Assembly (NCBI RefSeq): GCF_900115565.1
Contig: NZ_FOWW01000005.1
Location: 310,001-374,000, forward strand
DNA length: 64,000 nt
Source of the DNA: Amycolatopsis arida
GTDB taxonomy: Bacteria; Actinomycetota; Actinomycetes; Mycobacteriales; Pseudonocardiaceae
Direction: 5' to 3'
The stretch's first letter is position 1. Every line of letters starts with the position of its first letter. The position numbers were made by a program, and so were the translations under genes. The notes beneath the pieces are model-generated. The model was not told the origin of the DNA, made no database searches, and saw only the letters and a list, made by a program, of their open reading frames with translations. Shown here piece by piece: positions 46,778 through 55,633 of the stretch.

Positions 46778-47407
46778 TCAGGGGCGGCCGATGCCCGGCC
46801 TCGCGGGACGGGTGAACGAGTCCCAGGCGCCCATCGCGGCGTCGACCACCGCGGCCAGCTCGCCGGTCGCCCGCCCGTCCCTGGCCTGGATGGACAGTCC
46901 GAACAGGACTGTTCCGTAGAAGGTGGCCATCGCCGCGGTGTCCACGCCAGCCGGCAGGTCGCCGTCGGCGACGCCACGGTCGAGGCGGGTCCGGATGTCG
47001 GCGAGGGTCTCCCGGCGCAGGGTGGCGAGGTGTTCGCGCACGCCGTGGTTGGCCGGGGTCGCCGTGGTGGCGGCGAGCACGACCATGCAGCCCGGCGGTA
47101 GCGCGGGATCGGTGTAGGCGGCGAGGTTGTCCCGCAGCATCGCCTCGATGGCCGCGCGCGCGGTCGGTTTCTCGGTGAGCGCGCGCCGGGTGTGGCCGCC
47201 GTGGGTAGCCCCGTACAGCGCGACAGCCTCCCGGAACAGCGCCTCCTTTCCGCCGAACGCGGCGTACAGGCTCGGCGAGTTGATGCGCATGGCAGCGGTC
47301 AGGTCGGCCAGCGAGGCGCCGTCGTAGCCGCGCTCCCAGAAGACCCGCATGGCCGCGGCCAGCGCCGCGTCCCGGTCGAAGCCGCGGGGTCGCCCTCGGG
47401 GTGACAT
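46778..47407 (-). CDS. TetR family transcriptional repressor
   Basis: This 209-aa regulator has an N-terminal TetR HTH (DRDAALAAAMRVFWERGYDGASLADLTAAMRINSPSLYAAFG) and a C-terminal ligand domain of the TetR_C type (LPPGCMVVLAATTATPANHGV, FLFGL-like YGTVLFGLSIQARDG). The ATG at 47407 was chosen. It is divergent from an SDR gene with two similar 16-bp operators in the 94-bp gap, so it most likely represses both itself and the SDR. The pair interrupts the whiB-groEL synteny. Confidence 0.95.
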   Translation of the reverse strand: MSPRGRPRGFDRDAALAAAMRVFWERGYDGASLADLTAAMRINSPSLYAAFGGKEALFREAVALYGATHGGHTRRALTEKPTARAAIEAMLRDNLAAYTDPALPPGCMVVLAATTATPANHGVREHLATLRRETLADIRTRLDRGVADGDLPAGVDTAAMATFYGTVLFGLSIQARDGRATGELAAVVDAAMGAWDSFTRPARPGIGRP

Positions 47408-47418
47408 CGGTCTCTTTC

Positions 47419-47487
47419 TGTATCGATTGGCACAAAAAAGCTTGCCCTTCGATCGTACCCCGCCGTATTTGTGTATCGACCGGTACA
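47419..47487. promoter_or_regulatory. Two TetR operator sites
   Basis: TGTATCGATTGGCACA (47419-47434) and TGTATCGACCGGTACA (47472-47487) are 16-bp imperfect palindromes matching TGTAYCGRYYGRYACA, one next to each start codon of the divergent TetR and SDR genes. Confidence 0.7.
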
Positions 47488-47501
47488 GAACTGGAGGGAC
47501 G

Positions 47502-48242
47502 ATGACGGGACTGGACGGCAGGGTCGCACTGGTGACCGGCGGGAGCCGTGGGATCGGGGCGGCGATCGCCACCCGCCTCGCGGCGGACGGCGCGGACGTG
47601 GCGATCACCTACGCGAGGGCGGAGGACCGAGCGGCGGAGGTCGTGGGGCAAATCGAGGGGCTGGGCCGCAAGGCGCTGGCGATCCGGGCGGACAGCGCTG
47701 ACGCCGAGGCGTTGACCTCCGCGGTGGACAGCGCGGCCGGGGTGCTCGGCGGGTTGGACGTGCTGGTGAACAACGCCGGCATCTTCGCCGTGACGCCCGT
47801 GGAGGAGCTCGCCGTGGCCGACATCGACCGCATGTTGGCGATCCACGTGCGTGCGGTGCTGGTCGCGACCAAGGCGGCGGTGCCGCACATGACCCGTGGC
47901 GGGCGGATCATCAGTGTCGGCAGCAACCTCGCCGAGCGGGCCATCGGGCCGGGGCTCAGCCTGTACTCGGCGAGCAAGTCGGCGCTGCTCGGGCTGACCA
48001 GGGCGTTGGGGCGGGAGCTGGCGCCGCGCGGGATCACCGCGGTGGTGGTGCAGCCGGGCTCGACCGACACCGAGATGAACCCGGCCGGCGGCGAGCACGC
48101 CGCGGCACAGCTCGCGCTGAACCCGAGCGGCCGGTTCGCCGAGCCCGCCGACATCGCGGCGACGGTGGCCCACCTGGCCGGCGACGGCGGCCGGCTGATC
48201 ACCGGCACCGCCATCACCATCGACGGCGGGCTGAACGCCTGA
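47502..48242 (+). CDS. SDR family oxidoreductase
   Basis: This is a 246-aa classical short-chain dehydrogenase: TGGSRGIG cofactor loop, NNAGI, catalytic Ser in VGSN, YSASK with Tyr and Lys, and the C-terminal LITGTAITIDGG. It is 3-oxoacyl-ACP-reductase-like; the substrate is unknown. The ATG at 47502 has GGAGGG upstream. The TetR protein encoded divergently probably controls it. Confidence 0.95.
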   Translation: MTGLDGRVALVTGGSRGIGAAIATRLAADGADVAITYARAEDRAAEVVGQIEGLGRKALAIRADSADAEALTSAVDSAAGVLGGLDVLVNNAGIFAVTPVEELAVADIDRMLAIHVRAVLVATKAAVPHMTRGGRIISVGSNLAERAIGPGLSLYSASKSALLGLTRALGRELAPRGITAVVVQPGSTDTEMNPAGGEHAAAQLALNPSGRFAEPADIAATVAHLAGDGGRLITGTAITIDGGLNA

Positions 48243-48280
48243 CCCGGGGGACGAACCACAGTAGACACACGCTTTCCGGC

Positions 48281-48710
48281 GGCGAACGCGCGTTTCGGCG
48301 GGAGCGCACGTCCGGGCGAGAGCGCACATCCTGGCGAGAGTGCGCGTTCGGCGGACGCAGATCACCGGTGGGTGCGCATCCCATCCTTCGGTGGGCGCAC
48401 GTCCCGGCGGGAGCGCACGTTTCGGCGGGAGCGCGCGTTTCGGTGAGCGCACATCACCGGTGGGCGCGCATCCCATCCCCGATGGGCGCACGTCCCGGCG
48501 GGCGTGCGCCCCCTGGGCGTGCGTCCCGGGGGTGGGCGTGCGTCCCCGGGTGGGCGTCCGTTCTGGGTGGGCGGATCTCTGGGATCGAAACCGAATTCGG
48601 GGTCACCTGCACCTTTCACGGGCAGCGTGGCTCTCGCCCGGGCGTCCGTTTCGGGGGCGGGGCGTCCGTTCTCGGTGTGGGCGCGCATTTCGGTGCGGAG
48701 GCGCCCGTTC
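48281..48710. repeat. Degenerate 17-18-bp minisatellite
   Basis: About 20 consecutive units follow the pattern GGYGGGMGCGCACGTYYC (for example GGCGGGAGCGCACGTTTC, GGCGGGAGCGCGCGTTTC, GGTGGGCGCACGTCCC). Units vary by a few bases and are sometimes extended by CATCC. Frames on both strands are open only because of base composition; I see no protein here. Related units reappear at 49040-49180. Confidence 0.75.
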
Positions 48711-49042
48711 CGCGAACATGCGCCTTACGAGGCTTAGGCGCGAGGACCGGGGCATCGACGCGGCCGTCGCCGACCTGCGCGCCGGCGGCGACGAGCTGCG
48801 CGGTTGCCCGCGCGTCGCGGCACGGCGGCGCGGGGACCAGCGTGGACGTGCGCGTCCCGGCGACGCGCATTTTCGGTGCGGAGGCGCCCGTTCCGCGAAC
48901 ATGCGCCTTACGAGGCTTAGGCGCGAGGACCGGGGCATCGACGCGGCCGTCGCCGACCTGCGCGCCGGCGGCGACGAGCTGCGCGGTTGCCCGCGTCGCG
49001 GCACGGCGGCGGGGGGACCAGCGTGGACGTGCGCGTCCCGGC
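48685..49042. repeat. Tandem duplication of a ~178-bp segment
   Basis: The segment starting CGGTGCGGAGGCGCCCGTTC at 48691 recurs at 48874, an offset of 183 bp. The two copies are nearly identical up to GGACGTGCGCGTCCCGGCG, with small indels (GCGCGTCGCGG against GCGTCGCGG). Each copy can encode MRLTRLRREDRGIDAAV, possibly a gene scrap. The high identity against the decayed surroundings implies a recent duplication. Confidence 0.85.
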
Positions 49043-49094
49043 GGAACATGCGTTCCGGCGCTGAGGTGTGCCTGATGGCGGGACGTGTGCGTTC

Positions 49095-49180
49095 GGCGCG
49101 GACGCGTGCACTGCGGTGGGGCACGCGTACCGGCGCGGACGCGTGCACTGCGGTGGGGCACGCGTACCGGCGCGGACGCG
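49095..49180. repeat. Perfect 37-bp tandem repeat, 2.3 copies
   Basis: The unit starting GGCGCGGACGCGTGCACT occurs at 49095-49131 and 49132-49168 without a mismatch, with a partial third copy to 49180. Each 37-mer equals two units of the 18-bp minisatellite upstream. Confidence 0.9.
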
Positions 49181-49322
49181 CCACCCCGCTGTCGGGCACC
49201 GGCCTCGCCCGCGCCCCGCAGCGGCACCAACCGCCATCCCACCGCGGTCTTCCGGAAGCCCGCAGAGCACTCGATAGCATGAACCCAGCCCGAATACCGC
49301 GAGTGGCGGCCCCCCTAAGCAT

Positions 49323-49365
49323 CCCCCACCCGCTCCGGGGGCCGGCCCCGCTTCCAGTTTACCGG
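49323..49365 (+). repeat. Dispersed repeat, copy 2
   Basis: A CCCCCACCC...GGGGG start is followed by CCCCGCTTCCAGTTTACCGG, matching the element at 40917-40959. TGTGGACAACT follows at 49398. Confidence 0.7.
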
Positions 49366-49424
49366 GGATGGGGGTCGGGGAGGGGTGGTGCGGAAAATGT
49401 GGACAACTTCGGGGCCCAGACGCT

Positions 49425-49690
49425 CCGTTCGTGTTGATGCGGGATTCTGAGGGTTCCGTTCGTGCCAGCTCGGGGTTTTGACGGTTCCGCTCGTGTCGAT
49501 GCGCGGTTCTGGCGGCTGCGGTCATACCGGCGGGATCTGACCAATCCGTTCGTGCCGATGCACGGTTCTGGCGGCTACCGTGGCATCAATGCGAGGTTCG
49601 GCGGTTCTGTTCTGCCGATACGGGTTCCGGCGGCTGCGGTCGTAGCGGCTCGGAATCTGGCGGTTCCGGTCGTGCCGGGCACGTGGGGGG
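49425..49690. repeat. Degenerate 30-bp minisatellite
   Basis: About nine units of 29-31 bp share the pattern TTCCGTTCGTGCCGATGCGC then GGTTCTGGCGG. Because 30 bp is 10 codons, frames stay open and read as repeats on both strands, but no start, ribosome site or conserved protein supports coding. The remaining 49691-50004 holds no gene that I can support. Confidence 0.7.
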
Positions 49691-50004
49691 CCTTCGTACC
49701 GGGGCACGCACTGGCCGCGTAGTGGCATGCGCCGGAATCCCGCCCCAACGCCGATCGAGGTGACGGGTACAGCGGCGTCGGATCGGAGTGGGACGGGGAA
49801 CGGGTGTTGCCCCTCCCATGATGACGGGCGCCCGAGCCGAAGTGGGGAGGGGAACGGCCGCGGCCCCTCCGCTGGGCGTGCCCGGAATCAGGTGGGAATG
49901 ACGCCGGGCACGGGACGGCGCGCCGCCCGTGCCGAGCATCAGCGCGCTCGGCACGGACGCCGGCACACCACGGACCCCGAGCGCTCGGGAGGCGCGAAAC
50001 ACGA

Positions 50005-50038
50005 ACGGGCCGGCACCCCGATCGAGGTGCCGGCCCGT
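50005..50038 (-). terminator. Terminator after groEL
   Basis: ACGGGCCGGCACC (50005-50017) pairs perfectly with GGTGCCGGCCCGT (50026-50038), 22 bp past the groEL stop. Confidence 0.8.
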
Positions 50039-50060
50039 CGCGCCGTACGTGAGCGAGGAG

Positions 50061-51743
<1,683 letters not shown>

Positions 51744-51762
51744 TCACCGCAGCCGTGGGTCG

Positions 51763-52056
51763 TCAGTTGATGACGGCCAGCACGTCGCGAGCGGACAGGA
51801 TCAAGTAGTCCTCACCGTTGTACTTGACCTCGGTGCCGCCGTACTTGGAGTAGATGACGACGTCACCCTCCTTGACGTCCACCGGAATCCGGTTGCCCTT
51901 GTCGTCGATGCGCCCCGGGCCCACGGCCAGGACCTTGCCCTCCTGGGGCTTCTCCTTCGCGGTGTCGGGGATGACGAGGCCGGACGCGGTCGTCTCCTCG
52001 GCCTCGCTCGTCTGGACAACGATCTTGTCCTCGAGCGGCTTGATGTTCACGCTCAC
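51763..52056 (-). CDS. groES: Co-chaperonin GroES
   Basis: This 97-aa protein is the heptameric lid of GroEL. It has [11 protein letters not shown], the mobile loop [21 protein letters not shown] and [16 protein letters not shown] at 52056 has GGAGGTCAA upstream; the second GTG two codons later is an alternative. It is the first gene of the groES-groEL1 operon. Control by HrcA is predicted from the CIRCE inverted repeat about 150 bp upstream. Confidence 0.98.
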   Translation of the reverse strand: MSVNIKPLEDKIVVQTSEAEETTASGLVIPDTAKEKPQEGKVLAVGPGRIDDKGNRIPVDVKEGDVVIYSKYGGTEVKYNGEDYLILSARDVLAVIN

Positions 52057-52206
52057 CGGGTTGACCTCCACGGGTCGTCGAAAGCGTTGGCAGGTTACGT
52101 AACTGTCGTGCGTTGCTCGAGTCCGGGCAGGCGCCCTTCGTCTCGCGGTTACGGCGCCTACCACCCCCGCCGTCGCGGGTGCCGGGGCGTGTTTGGTGCC
52201 GTGCGA

Positions 52207-52233
52207 TTAGCACTCTAGCGATGGGAGTGCTAG
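52207..52233 (-). promoter_or_regulatory. CIRCE element (HrcA operator)
   Basis: TTAGCACTC-N9-GAGTGCTAG (52207-52233) matches the CIRCE consensus TTAGCACTC-N9-GAGTGCTAA with one mismatch, 150 bp upstream of the groES start, so heat-shock derepression through HrcA is expected. Confidence 0.95.
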
Positions 52234-52292
52234 CCGCGCAAGGAGGGTCCGGGGAACTGGGGAAACGCCTGAACAGCCCGTTCGGGGCGGGG

Positions 52293-52931
52293 TCAGCGGG
52301 CGGGGTCGTCGACGGCGAGGCGGACCGCGAGGCCGGCGAACACCGCCGCGGACATCCGGTCCAGCCAGCGCCGCACGGCCCGGTGGCGGGCCAGCAGGTC
52401 GGCCAGCCGGCCCGAGGTGAACCCGGTCAGCGCGTCCACGGTGAGCCCCACCACGATGAGCAGCGCGCCCAGCACCAGCATCTGCACCGGCACCGGCCAC
52501 GCCGACCCCGGCGTGACGAACTGGGGCACGAAGGCGAGGTAGAAGATGATCACCTTCGGGTTGGCCAGGTTGGTCAGCACGGCCAGCCCGTAGACCTTGC
52601 GCAGCGAGCGCATCTCCGGCTGCCGCCGCACGTCCGGCACGTCCGGCCCCGACGAGCGCAGCGCGTCCACCGCCAGGTAGAGCAGGAACACCACACCGGC
52701 CACCCGCACCACGTCCAGCGCGGCCGGCACCGCCTGGAACAACGCGCTCAACCCGAGTGCCGCGGCGAGGCTGTGCACGGCCAGCCCGGTGGACATCCCC
52801 AGCGCGGCGACCACCCCGGCGCGCGGCCCTGCCGCCATGCCGTTGGCGACGATGTACATCATGTCCGGCCCCGGCGCGAGGCTGATCACCGCCGCCGCGC
52901 CGAGGAACGCGACCAGCAGACCCGGGTCCAC
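52293..52931 (-). CDS. LysE family amino-acid exporter
   Basis: This 212-aa protein has six hydrophobic segments and the family motif at the N-terminus (GAAAVISLAPGPDMMYIVANGMAAGPRAGVV), with TNLANPKVIIFYLAFVPQF in the middle. It probably exports an amino acid or homoserine-lactone-like compound; the substrate cannot be told. GTG at 52931 has GGAGGTG upstream. It lies just beyond the CIRCE element but on the groES strand, so it is not part of that operon's control unless read-through occurs. Confidence 0.93.
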   Translation of the reverse strand: MDPGLLVAFLGAAAVISLAPGPDMMYIVANGMAAGPRAGVVAALGMSTGLAVHSLAAALGLSALFQAVPAALDVVRVAGVVFLLYLAVDALRSSGPDVPDVRRQPEMRSLRKVYGLAVLTNLANPKVIIFYLAFVPQFVTPGSAWPVPVQMLVLGALLIVVGLTVDALTGFTSGRLADLLARHRAVRRWLDRMSAAVFAGLAVRLAVDDPAR

Positions 52932-53116
52932 GGCGCCACCTCCTCGTCGATGCGGGCACGGTAGGCGGCCGGCACCGGCTGGTCACGCCGTTTTCCGCGC
53001 GTTGGGACGCGGCTCGGATGTTCACCGCGAGATCACCTGATCGGGTAGCCACGGCCACCCGGCCGTCGCAAGCTGTGGACGTTCCGACTGACCCGACCAC
53101 GATGGGGAGCCTTGCC

Positions 53117-54718
53117 GTGCCCGAACCAGGAGACAACCCGTCCCGTGTGACCACCCGCCGTACCGTGCTGGCCGGTGGTGCCGCACTCGGCGCCGCCGCG
53201 GTCGTCACCGGCGTGGCGCTGCCGGCCGCCGCCAGGACCGGGGCCGGCCGGCCCGGCACCGGCGACCCCTTCACCCTTGGCGTCGCCTCCGGTGAGCCCG
53301 ACCAGCACAGCGCCGTGCTGTGGACCCGACTCGCCCCCGACCCGCTGGCCGAGGACGGACTCGGCGGCATGGGCGACCGCCGCGTCGAGGTGCACTGGGA
53401 GCTGGCCCTCGACGAGCGCTTCCGCAGGGTGGTCCGCCGCGGCCACGAGCGCACCGACGCCGACCACGGCTACGCGGTGCACGTCGAGGTCGCCGGGCTG
53501 CTGCCGGGCTGGGAGTACTTCTACCGGTTCCGGGTCGGCCGGCACGTCTCACCGACCGGCCGGACCCGCACGGCGCCGCTGGTCGGCGTGTTCGGCGCCG
53601 GCCTGACGATGAGCTTCGCCTCCTGCTCGCAGTACGAGCACGGCTACTTCACCGCCTACCGGCACCTCGCCGCCGACGAGCCCGACCTCGTGCTGCACCT
53701 CGGCGACTACATCTACGAGTACCAGCGTGGCGTCTACGTCTCGCCGGACGGCAACGTGCGCGACCACCGCGGCCCGGAGACGGAGACGCTGGCCCACTAC
53801 CGGCAGCGGCACGCCCAGTACCGCACCGACCCGGACCTGCGGGCCGCGCACGCGGTGGCGCCGTGGCTGGTGGTGCCGGACGACCACGAGGTGGACAACA
53901 ACTGGGCCGGCGACATCCACGAGAAGCCGGAGATCCCGCAGCCGAACTTCCTGGAGCGGAGGGCCAACGCCTTCCGCGCGTACTACGAGAACATGCCGTT
54001 GCGCCGGCGCAGCAAGCCGGACGGCTCGCACATCCAGATGTACCGGCTGGTGCGGTGGGGCTCGCTGGCCAACTTCCACATGCTCGACACCCGGCAGCAC
54101 CGCGACGACCAGGCGTGCGACGACGGGTGGAAGGTGTGCGCCGACGCCGCCGACCCGGCCCGCACGCTCACCGGCCGGGAGCAGGAAGCGTGGCTGTTGC
54201 GCAACTTCCGCACGTCCCGGGCCCGCTGGGACGTCCTCGGCCAGCAGGTGTTCTTCGCCCAACGGCGCAACGCGGCCGGCGCGCAGAGCATGGACGCCTG
54301 GGACGGCTACCAGGGGTCCCGGGAGCGGGTGAGCCGCGGCTGGGTCGAGGCCGGGGTGCGCAACCCGGTGGTGCTCACCGGCGACGTGCACACACACTGG
54401 GCGAACGAGCTCAAGGCGAACTACGACGACCCGGACAGCCCGTGCATCGGCACCGAGCTGGTCACCACGTCGATCACCTCGGGCGGCAACGGCCGGGACT
54501 CCGACCCGAGCACCGACCCCAACCTCGCCCGCAACCCGCACATCAAGTTCTTCAACAACCAGCGGGGCTACGTCCGCACCCGGATCACCCGAGACGAGCT
54601 GCGGGCCGACTTCCGGGTGGTGGACAAGGTGACCGAGCCGGCGGCGCCGGTGCGCACCCGCGCGTCGTTCGTCGTCGCCGACCGCCGGCCGGGCCTCACC
54701 CCGGTGCATTCGAGCTGA
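53117..54718 (+). CDS. PhoD-type alkaline phosphatase, Tat-exported
   Basis: This 533-aa phosphodiesterase/phosphomonoesterase of the PhoD family begins with a Tat signal (TTRRTVLAGGAALGAAAVVTG; RR at about residues 13-14). It has the PhoD N-terminal domain (FTLGVASGEPDQHSAVLWTRL) and the metallophosphatase core: FASCSQYEHG, HLGDYIYEY, DDHEVDNNW, FHMLDTRQHR, LGQQVFF and TGDVHTHW. Metal ligands appear intact. GTG at 53117 has GGGGAG seven bases upstream; ATG at 53102 is the alternative. Pho-box control was not seen. Confidence 0.95.
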   Translation: MPEPGDNPSRVTTRRTVLAGGAALGAAAVVTGVALPAAARTGAGRPGTGDPFTLGVASGEPDQHSAVLWTRLAPDPLAEDGLGGMGDRRVEVHWELALDERFRRVVRRGHERTDADHGYAVHVEVAGLLPGWEYFYRFRVGRHVSPTGRTRTAPLVGVFGAGLTMSFASCSQYEHGYFTAYRHLAADEPDLVLHLGDYIYEYQRGVYVSPDGNVRDHRGPETETLAHYRQRHAQYRTDPDLRAAHAVAPWLVVPDDHEVDNNWAGDIHEKPEIPQPNFLERRANAFRAYYENMPLRRRSKPDGSHIQMYRLVRWGSLANFHMLDTRQHRDDQACDDGWKVCADAADPARTLTGREQEAWLLRNFRTSRARWDVLGQQVFFAQRRNAAGAQSMDAWDGYQGSRERVSRGWVEAGVRNPVVLTGDVHTHWANELKANYDDPDSPCIGTELVTTSITSGGNGRDSDPSTDPNLARNPHIKFFNNQRGYVRTRITRDELRADFRVVDKVTEPAAPVRTRASFVVADRRPGLTPVHSS

Positions 54719-54753
54719 CCAGCGCACCACGACAGCCAGGCCCACCCGGCCCG

Positions 54754-54786
54754 TGACCGCCACCAAGGCCCCCTTGGTGGCGGTCA
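54754..54786. terminator. Perfect 15-bp hairpin after phoD
   Basis: TGACCGCCACCAAGG (54754-54768) pairs with CCTTGGTGGCGGTCA (54772-54786) over CCC, 36 bp past the stop. Its CACCAAGG/CCTTGGTG core is shared with 34494-34513; a half copy (GGGGGCCTTGGTGG) occurs at about 54838. Confidence 0.7.
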
Positions 54787-54863
54787 GCGCTCCCCACTGC
54801 GCGGGCTTCGCCGTTGTCGCGCAGCGAGGGCCCGACGGGGGCCTTGGTGGCGCGGGCAAGGAT

Positions 54864-55125
54864 CTACGCGGGCCGTACGAAGGTGACCTCGTACAGGGCG
54901 GTGAGCCGCTGCGTCAGCCCCTCCCGGCTCCAACCGCGCTCGTCCAGCAGCCCGGCGACCATCTCGCTGGAGATGAGGGCCCACAGCATGGCCGCGGCGG
55001 TCGCCACCGTCCACGGCGCGGCCAACCGGCCCTCGCGCCGCAACCACGCGGCCAGTCGTCGGCAGTCGCGCAGCCGCAACTCGGTCACCACCTCGCGATG
55101 CCGCGCGGCGTCGGGATCGCGATGC
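54864..55125 (-). pseudogene. TetR regulator remnant, C-terminal part only
   Basis: This strand encodes HRDPDAARHREVVTELRLRD, then WTVATAAAMLWALISSEMVAGLL and LTQRLTALYEVTFVRP, the C-terminal ligand domain of a TetR regulator. The HTH half is missing: upstream the frame runs straight into an MFS fragment on the other strand at about 55125. It could still give a 75-aa product from the GTG at 55091, but without a DNA-binding domain. Confidence 0.7.
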
Positions 55126-55440
55126 TGGCCGCTGTTCCTGCTGCCGTTTCACCTGCAGCGCTCGGCCGGCGCCGCCTCCGCGCAGACCGGGCTGACGCTG
55201 CTGGTGTTCTCCGCCGCGCTGATGGCCTCCGGACTGCTCGGCGGCCTGCTCGCCGACCGGTACGGCGCGCGCCGGACCGCGGCGATCGGCGCGACGGTCG
55301 TCGCGGTCGGCCTTGCTGGCGCTGGTACCGCTCGGCCCGGACTGGGGACCGGCGCGGCTCGCCGTGCCGCTGGCGGTGGCCGGCCTGGGAGCCGTGTCCG
55401 CCGTTCGCGTCGCCGTGTCCGCCGTTCGCGTCGCCGTGTT
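55124..55440 (+). pseudogene. MFS transporter remnant
   Basis: WPLFLLPFHLQRSAGAASAQ and GLLGGLLADRYGARRTAAIG are typical MFS sequence (the second is the loop motif after a helix). The frame then shifts near 55310, and LALVPLGPDWGPARLAVPLAVAG continues in another frame. The N-terminal half and the end are missing. With the adjacent TetR fragment it looks like what is left of a divergent regulator-exporter pair. Confidence 0.7.
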
Positions 55441-55449
55441 CGCGTCACG
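55395..55449. repeat. 21-bp tandem repeat
   Basis: TGTCCGCCGTTCGCGTCGCCG occurs twice without a mismatch up to 55436, followed by a shortened TGTTCGCGTCACG. It marks the decayed end of the MFS fragment. From there to 55633 no gene is seen. Confidence 0.8.
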
Positions 55450-55633
55450 CGGCGCCAACGCACCGACGCGAAGCGCGAACACGGTGACGTCAGGGGCGAA
55501 CACGCCGGTGGGGTCGAGGGCGGTTCGGCGACGCGCTTCGGTCGGGCCGCCGAACGCGGCGTCTTTCTTACCTGTCCGGTGTTTTCTTTGTTAAGTTCTG
55601 ACTTTCCCTGCCGCTGATTGGAGAGGGCCGCCC

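Noticed and set aside
47419-47487. LexA boxes in the TetR/SDR gap
   Set aside because: The sites contain TATCGA and TACA arms rather than TCGAAC/GTTCGA. They fit TetR operators between divergent genes better.
48340-49437. Long plus-strand reading frame (365 codons) over the minisatellite
   Set aside because: Frames are open on both strands because the GC-rich repeats lack stop codons. There is no ribosome site, no conserved motif, and the apparent protein is Gly/Arg/Ala low complexity.
49425-49690. CRISPR array
   Set aside because: The ~30-bp periodicity is a contiguous degenerate tandem repeat. There are no constant repeats separated by unique spacers and no cas genes.
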